Source: Apostichopus japonicus (taxonomy: Eukaryota > Echinodermata > Holothuroidea > Aspidochirotida > Stichopodidae). Taken from it: a stretch of 64,000 nt of DNA. The stretch lies in contig NC_092576.1 in assembly GCF_037975245.1 (NCBI RefSeq), positions 9,131,501 through 9,195,500 on the forward strand, written 5' to 3'. The notes below the pieces were generated by a model. That model was not told the DNA's origin and did not search any database. It worked only from the letters and a program-made list of their open reading frames with translations. Both the position numbers and the translations under genes were made by a program. This document shows positions 58,507-64,000 of this stretch, one piece after another. The stretch's first letter is position 1. Every line of letters begins with the position of its first letter.

Positions 58507-59448
58507 AGGGGAGAAAAAAAAATCGCCGCCGAGGACGTGACGTCAGAACAAAATACAAAAGAAATGCTCGTGACGCGTCGTTTCATGCCAGGGGCCGGGG
58601 CGCGAATATTTTTTTTCCCAAACTTAACTGACACTGAAACTATTTCCTCGATTCTGGTTGGCTCTCAGCGAGCCAATAGGTTTCCGTACGTATATGTTAT
58701 AAGGCTATATACAACTAGTTAGCAAGTCAAAAGACACAGACATATCGTCAAATGCCCCCCTTTTTTTGTGTACACTCACTGGCTGGCACACACTCGCTCG
58801 CCGTCTTCATGGCTACTACATATTCGACTAGGCCTATGATCATGATTCATTGACTGAATACATTTTGAATTTATGATTATAAAACTAAAAGTATCGCAAC
58901 TCCGAATGTACACAAACACCTCGTTCAAATGTACATCGGCAACATGTATACAATTACAAATTTACTGTGTTTTTTATTGTGTTGTGTACTATACACAGTA
59001 CAATAGGCTACATTACATGTGTTGTGTGTAGAGCGGAGTCAAGCGAGTATACAGGCGACCGAGGACTGCCTATAATGGGCGCAGTAGTTGGGAATAGTTG
59101 CTTCATTGTGTTAAGAACACTATATACTTTCGTTCATATATGACCTACCAAAAGTTTTGGAAAATTGCTAATGTGAATATCTTGAATTTGTTCGTGTTGA
59201 TCATACTGATATCGACTGAGTATTGAGGGATCCATGTTGAATACTAAAGTGTATCACGTGCTCGCTGAGGGCCAATCAGAATCGAGGAAATAATTGCAGT
59301 GTCAGATCAGTTTGGGAAAACAATATTCGCGCCCCGGCCCCTGGCATGAAACGATACGTCACGAGCATTTCTTTTGTATTTTGTTCTGACGTCTGACGTT
59401 ACGATACACGTCCTCGGGGACGCGAATTTTTTTTCCCCAAACCGGTTT
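58507..59448. repeat. Large imperfect inverted repeat, ~190-bp arms
   Basis: Arms 58507-58680 and 59258-59448 are reverse complements with scattered mismatches (both contain CATGCCAGGGGCCGGGGCGC or its complement, and CGTCAGAACAAAATAC). They enclose about 580 bp of AT-rich sequence. Probably a foldback or MITE-type element. A related end occurs near 60975 (GTTTGGGAAAAAATTCGCGG). No TSD was identified. Confidence 0.8.
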
Positions 59449-59982
59449 GCAAGTGTGCGTAAATAGTCGTTCCTGATTGGTCGGAAAAGTTACGTCATCA
59501 CCATAGAAACCTTCACTTCGAGGTTCTGCATCCATTTGTTGCAACGAAGATATACCCGTTCAAAATTACCCGTAGCTTTTCGAAAATATATTTAGATATG
59601 TTTGGAATTGGTTTAGACATATTTAGCACACTAGTATTGTATGATCTACTTTGATCGAAGTTTTCTGTGAAGGCATTAATCGATAACATCGCACAGTGAA
59701 ATGTTCGTACAGGGTACATCACACATGCGCTGTAGGCCTATATGTATTATAACTCCTAATAATATTCCGGCCATTTGATTGGTCAATTGCTCGTCGATTG
59801 CATGCAAAATCCGCTCTATTGCACTCTATGAAACAGAACCATGTGTTATACTTTTTTGATAGCACTTTTTTCAATGGTAAGAGAGCAGAGAAACCTGTCT
59901 GTTCAAAACAATCTGTTGCATGAGTGCATTTTACATCCAATTATATCCAAATTTGAAGGTGTTGTATATAACAAATAATGAA
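59449..59982. other. No gene recognised
   Basis: The open frames on the minus strand have no domain. The last 9 bases (AATAATGAA) are the left target duplication of MITE I copy 2. Confidence 0.4.
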
Positions 59983-60241
59983 CAAAGTGGCTTTTCTTAC
60001 GACGAGTCGTAAGAATAATTACGCATGCGCAGTTGCTATTTTTACAACCAGGAGTACTATTTTTACGACTATGAGTAACAATAATTTCCTGTTATGTTAG
60101 GGATAGGGTTAGGGTTAGGGTTAGGGGGACCCCTACTACTCGCTCAGTTGCTTTATTTACTTTACTGCGAATGAATTCGCTGATGTCGTAAGAATAGTTT
60201 ATAGATAATTGTTACAACTAGTCGTAAGAATAGCCACGGCC
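59983..60241 (+). mobile_element. MULE-like MITE I, copy 2
   Basis: 259 bp, inverted homologue of 36200-36465, with a perfect 9-bp target duplication AATAATGAA (59974-59982 and 60242-60250). Its interior includes a run of about four TTAGGG units (60097-60126), identical to the vertebrate-type telomere repeat. The other copy has only a short CCCTAACC remnant. Confidence 0.9.
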
Positions 60242-60262
60242 AATAATGAATGGCTTCCATTC

Positions 60263-60379
60263 GTGCAATAGTGCAAATATTCATTCGTTGAAAGATGTGA
60301 TTTGTTCCATTCAACTCGGCTGCGCCTCGTTGAATGGAAGATTACATCTTCAACTCATGAAATATTTGCACTATTGCAC
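60263..60379. repeat. Long imperfect hairpin, ~55-bp arms
   Basis: GTGCAATAGTGCAAATATT at the left pairs with AATATTTGCACTATTGCAC at the right. The arms continue through TTCCATTCAAC/GTTGAATGGAA to a loop of a few bases around 60320-60325. It could be a foldback element or give a hairpin RNA. No promoter seen. Confidence 0.9.
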
Positions 60380-60403
60380 TCATAACCATTTATTATTTGT
60401 ATA

Positions 60404-60821
60404 CTATACACTATACTGTTTTGCGTATATTCACTCAAGACTCTTGAATTCGCGTCGTGAAGTTGCTTTTAGTGTAGGCCTACCATTCCACGAAATGGAT
60501 AACGTAAACACGAACCAAATAGAATGTAGCGTATGTATCATAAGTAAGGTCAACATGTAATCCAAGCATTAAACTCTGTACACAGTGCAGTGACGGAAAT
60601 ATATCACACTATACACTATACTGTTTTGCGTAGGCCTATATTCACTCAAGACTCGTGAACTCGCGTTGTGAAGTTGCTTTTAGTGTAGGCCTACATATTC
60701 CACGAAACGAATTCTGATTTCAATAGAACGGCTAACGAATCGTGGATAACGTAAACACGAACCAAATAGAATGTAGTGTATGTATCATAAGTGAGGTCAA
60801 CATGTAATCCAAGCATTAATA
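60404..60821. repeat. Two-copy tandem duplication, ~200 bp unit
   Basis: CACTATACTGTTTTGCGTA through AACATGTAATCCAAGCATTAA at 60404-60572 and 60604-60821. The second copy carries about 45 bp extra (near 60713-60745). Confidence 0.88.
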
Positions 60822-61266
60822 GTAAAGTTAGGTCGTTTGAAGGGAAACCCCTTAACTAGACGCAATCAAGTGTCAGTGTGTAACTCAGTAAATGTCTTTG
60901 AACTTCCAAGCGATGGTTATTTTTTATGCTGACGTCACGAGCAATCTGATTGGCTGAAAAGTCCGTAATTGCAAACCTGTTTGGGAAAAAATTCGCGGCC
61001 GGGGCTTTCCAAGGCCAGTGTCATACTAATACTATTTCCCATCCACAAAATCGCGTAGGTATACACCTACTCGGTAAGCACTTGCGGCCAAAATTCTCGC
61101 TCCCGGAGCATCGAATGTCCATGAAATATTTATCACAAGGAATTTACGGTAGTTTTACGTCATATATGCATGTTTATGTCACCTCGTATGATCGCAAAGC
61201 TAAAAAATTGGAAGTAAAAGATGGAGTCGGGTGCGTTCGAAACGTACTGTAAACCATACGGTACCA
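60822..61266. other. No gene recognised
   Basis: The open frame at 60950-61252 spans a segment resembling the inverted-repeat element at 58507-59448 (GTTTGGGAAAAAATTCGCGG) and has no domain. Confidence 0.4.
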
Positions 61267-61338
61267 TGTTTAACGCTATGCCTTTATTACTGTACGTGAA
61301 TGATGCATACAGTGTGTACGTACAGTGTTTAACGCTAT
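61267..61338. repeat. 59-bp repeat unit split by element J
   Basis: A full unit at 61267-61325 is followed by the first 13 bases of a second unit (61326-61338). The second unit resumes at 63470 and runs to 63517. One base differs between the units in the shared part. It marks the exact insertion point of J. Confidence 0.85.
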
Positions 61339-63469
61339 CCCAGGAAAAAATTTACCTCAAATTTACCGCGGTAACATACCACACTTTTACCCCGGTAAAA
61401 CTGGGGTAAAACCGCGGTAAATTTGTTGTACATTACCACGGTGTTTTGGCCCTATGGACGCGGTAAACCGCGGTTTACCGCAGTAAATTACCACAAATTT
61501 ACCATGGTTTTACCTCACTTTTACCCCAATTTAACCGCAATTTACCATGGTGTTACCATACTTTTACCGCGCTTTTACTACACTTTTACTACGCTTTTAC
61601 CCCAAATTTACCACAGTTTTACCGTTCTTTTACCCCAATTTTACCGTATATTTACCACGCTTTTACCTTAGTTTTACCTCAATTTACCATACTTTTACCA
61701 CGCTTTTACCCCAATTGTACCGTAGAATTACTACGCTTTTACCTCAGTTTTACCTCAATTTACCATGATTTTACACTAATTGTAGGACAGTTTTACCTAA
61801 CATTGAGCATGATTTTGTCCTATATTCAATCAGCATGTATACCATATATTTCTTTGAATTTCACCCATCAGTGTACTGTATCATAATTTGGCTATATGCC
61901 TTTACCCTTATTGTAATGGTTGTATGCCTGACATGTAAGTCCTCAGTTGTAGAATGCAACAGTTTTTAATTCATCATGGAGGTTTCACACATGAGAAAGC
62001 TTTGTTGAATTTCAATTACCCTAGATGGTATGATTCCTGACTCTTTTCTGTTGACTTAATTGGTAGTCCAGATTGGACTTTTGATCTCTTATTGTCCTCA
62101 AAGACTTGTTTTAAATGGAAAGAGTAATTTGATCATAGATACATTGACTTGTCAAGTCATTTAATGGACCTGACAGAGAATACCCAAATCTGAGGACACT
62201 GATTGGTCAATTTTTGTGTGCCACTGTGTTGAAGCACAGAAGCTATGCCTTATGTGTGCTAGTTTATATAGTTCTTTTTGCATTTTAAAGGCTTTTAGGT
62301 TCTCCATAATAATGAAAAAAGAATTAATTGTTGTCTCCTCTCAAATATATCAGGGATTCCATGAAGGAATTCTCTATGTATCTATCCTCTGCTTGTTTTT
62401 TTAGGAAAAGAGATGCATACTATAACATATAAGAATAGCAGTTTGTCTCTCTTCTTTATTCAACTCATATCCACAGGTAATTTATATTGCCAACATTAAG
62501 ATATGAATAGAACAAAAGGTTTGTCATATCAGTATTGCAAAAATATGGGACAAAATCATGGAAAATTGCTGTAAATGTACCATCATGTTTCATAGTGTGA
62601 CCCATTTATGTTCTACTGTGGTAAAATCATGGTACAATTATGGTAAATTTACCATAGTATAATTGCACCATATAGTTTTACCCTATTTTTACTGTGGTTA
62701 ATCATGGCACAATTGTAGGAATATCACATATGTAGTTTATGTACCATATAAACTTACCCTACTTTTACTACAGTAATATCATGGTAAAACTATGGTAAAT
62801 TTACCGTAGTAAATGTACCACGCTTTTACCCTACTTTTACCGCGGTAATACCATGGTAAAACTGTGGTTAATTTACCGTAGTAAATGTACCGCACTTTTA
62901 CCCTACTTTATACCGCGGTAATATCATGGTAAAACTGTGGTAAATTTACCGCGGTAAATGTACCACACTTTTACCCTACTTTTACCGCGGTAATACCATG
63001 GTAAAACTGTGGTAAATTTACCGTAGTAAATGTACCACACTTTTACCGCGGTAAAACCATGGTAAAACTGCGGTAAATTTACCACAGTAAATGTACCGCA
63101 CTTTTACCCTACTTATACCGCGGAAGTATCATGGTAAAACTGCGGTAAATTTACCGCGGTAAATGTACCGCACTTTTACCCTACTTATACCGCGGTAATA
63201 TCATGGTAAAACTGCGGTAAATTTACCGCGGTAAATGTACCGCACTTTTACCCTACTTATACCGCGGTAATATCATGGTAAAACTGCGGTAAATTTACCG
63301 CAGTAAATGTACCGCACTTTTACCATACTTTTACCGCGGTAATACCATGGTAAAACTGCGGTAAATGTACCGCGGTTGATTTTACCACAATTTTACCACA
63401 CATTTACCCTATTTACCACACATTTACCATAGTTTACCGCGGTAAAATTAGGGTACATTTTTTGCTGGG
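61339..63469. mobile_element. Element J: GGTAAA/TTTACC repeat-built TIR element
   Basis: Ends CCCAGGAAAAAATTTACC and GGTACATTTTTTGCTGGG (inverted, 2 mismatches), with a possible AT duplication (61337-61338 and 63470-63471). The left about 450 bp and right about 900 bp consist almost entirely of TTTACC/GGTAAA words, many as the palindrome TTACCGCGGTAA. The right arm is an array of about 72-bp units (clear at 63110-63320). The central 61800-62570 is ordinary sequence without a transposase. The small frames at 61423-61768 are products of the repeat. Confidence 0.85.
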
Positions 63470-63517
63470 ATGCCTTTATTACTGTACATGAATGATGCAT
63501 ACAGTGTGTACGTACAG

Positions 63518-64000
63518 AATACAGCAAATAAGTTGGTTTGGGTTTTTAACAAGGTCGCTATGCCTTCATCAAACGAAGGGGTAGTTATCACTCAAAATTA
63601 ATCATTCTACCTTCTTCATCCGGATGCGCGGATGCTCAGTCTCACCCCAGTACGTATGCGGAGTAAAAATGTCAAAGTCCAAGTTCTTTCTTTTTGAGTG
63701 GATGCGCGGATGCTTGGATGCGGGGTCAAACATTTCCTAACTCCTTTCCTAGTACTTCCGTGGTGGATGCGAGGATGCGCGGATGCTGAGTCAAAATGAA
63801 ATACGTGATGGAATTTTAGAGGGCGTCATACATGTACGGATGCCTTTTAAGAACGACACACTTTTGATGTGGAATATCTTCTTACATGCGGGACTTTCAG
63901 TATTTGAAATACGTGATGGTATAGGGAAACTTTCTAAGTACATTCCTAGTACTTCCGGGGTGGATGCGAGGATGCGGAGTCAAAATGAAATATGTGATGG
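63518..64000. repeat. GGATGCG minisatellite, runs off the window
   Basis: From about 63620 GGATGCGCGGATGC-like words recur. A longer block (CCTAGTACTTCCGxGGTGGA, then GAGTCAAAATGAAATAxGTG) occurs at about 63750 and 63945, a period near 194 bp. Continues past the window end. Confidence 0.8.

Noticed and set aside
61423-61768. Overlapping frames with repeated FYH/LLP residues
   Set aside because: Produced by the TTTACC hexamer array of element J. No gene-like codon pattern outside the repeat.
61277-63517. The flanking 46-59 bp direct repeats of J as a giant target duplication
   Set aside because: A complete unit plus the start of a second lies left of J, so a pre-existing tandem repeat interrupted by J explains the arrangement without an exceptional duplication.

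Overview
The window looks like animal nuclear DNA: AT-rich, intron-bearing genes with GT..AG splice sites, phase-1 immunoglobulin exons, and a very high load of DNA transposons and miniature inverted-repeat elements (MITEs). The recurrent TAGGCCTA-type words, the hAT-like MITEs with G/C homopolymer runs and the Ig-exon style suggest a marine invertebrate deuterostome, perhaps an echinoderm such as a sea cucumber. That is an inference, not a demonstrated assignment. No tRNA, rRNA or CRISPR array was recognised.

Left third (1-17997). A young Ty3/gypsy LTR retrotransposon (1989-6103, TSD TGGGT, near-identical ~200-bp LTRs) carries one fused gag-pol frame. It lies next to part of a minus-strand immunoglobulin-superfamily gene with four phase-1 exons between 6599 and 11267. 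The two V-like exons are a tandem duplication separated by a repeat element, and one C-like exon carries a frameshift. An isolated, spliced-looking integrase-core exon (14085-14242, +) may belong to a domesticated gypsy integrase gene.

Middle (17998-35021). This is a graveyard of non-autonomous TIR elements. The showpiece is a four-level nest: D inside A inside B inside C (20988-24734), each level defined by its own TIRs and TSD. Related copies lie at 12406-12936 (a natural empty site), 17998-19344 and 27635-28419. Three of these families share an internal module with two short hairpins.

Centre-right (35022-48955). An outer hAT-like element with 8-bp TSD ATCACAAT is interrupted by a 12.0-kb CACTA/EnSpm-type element (35552-47562). 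The inner element carries two same-strand genes. One is a C2H2-plus-Tnp2-like transposase with a single in-frame stop. The other is a seven-exon gene for a 541-aa SAMD3-like protein whose splice phases all agree. Both ends are packed with AGTGCT/AGCACT words. The layout recalls the two-protein plant En/Spm system and is the most interesting part of the window.

Right (48956-64000). Tandem repeats, a dense cluster of CCGACTAA-type motifs, a decayed PIF/Harbinger pair (transposase + and Myb/SANT-like protein -), a ~190-bp-arm inverted repeat, a MULE-like MITE with 9-bp TSD and a long imperfect hairpin follow. A 2.1-kb element (61339-63469) is built mostly of GGTAAA/TTTACC palindromic repeats. 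The window ends in a GGATGCG minisatellite.
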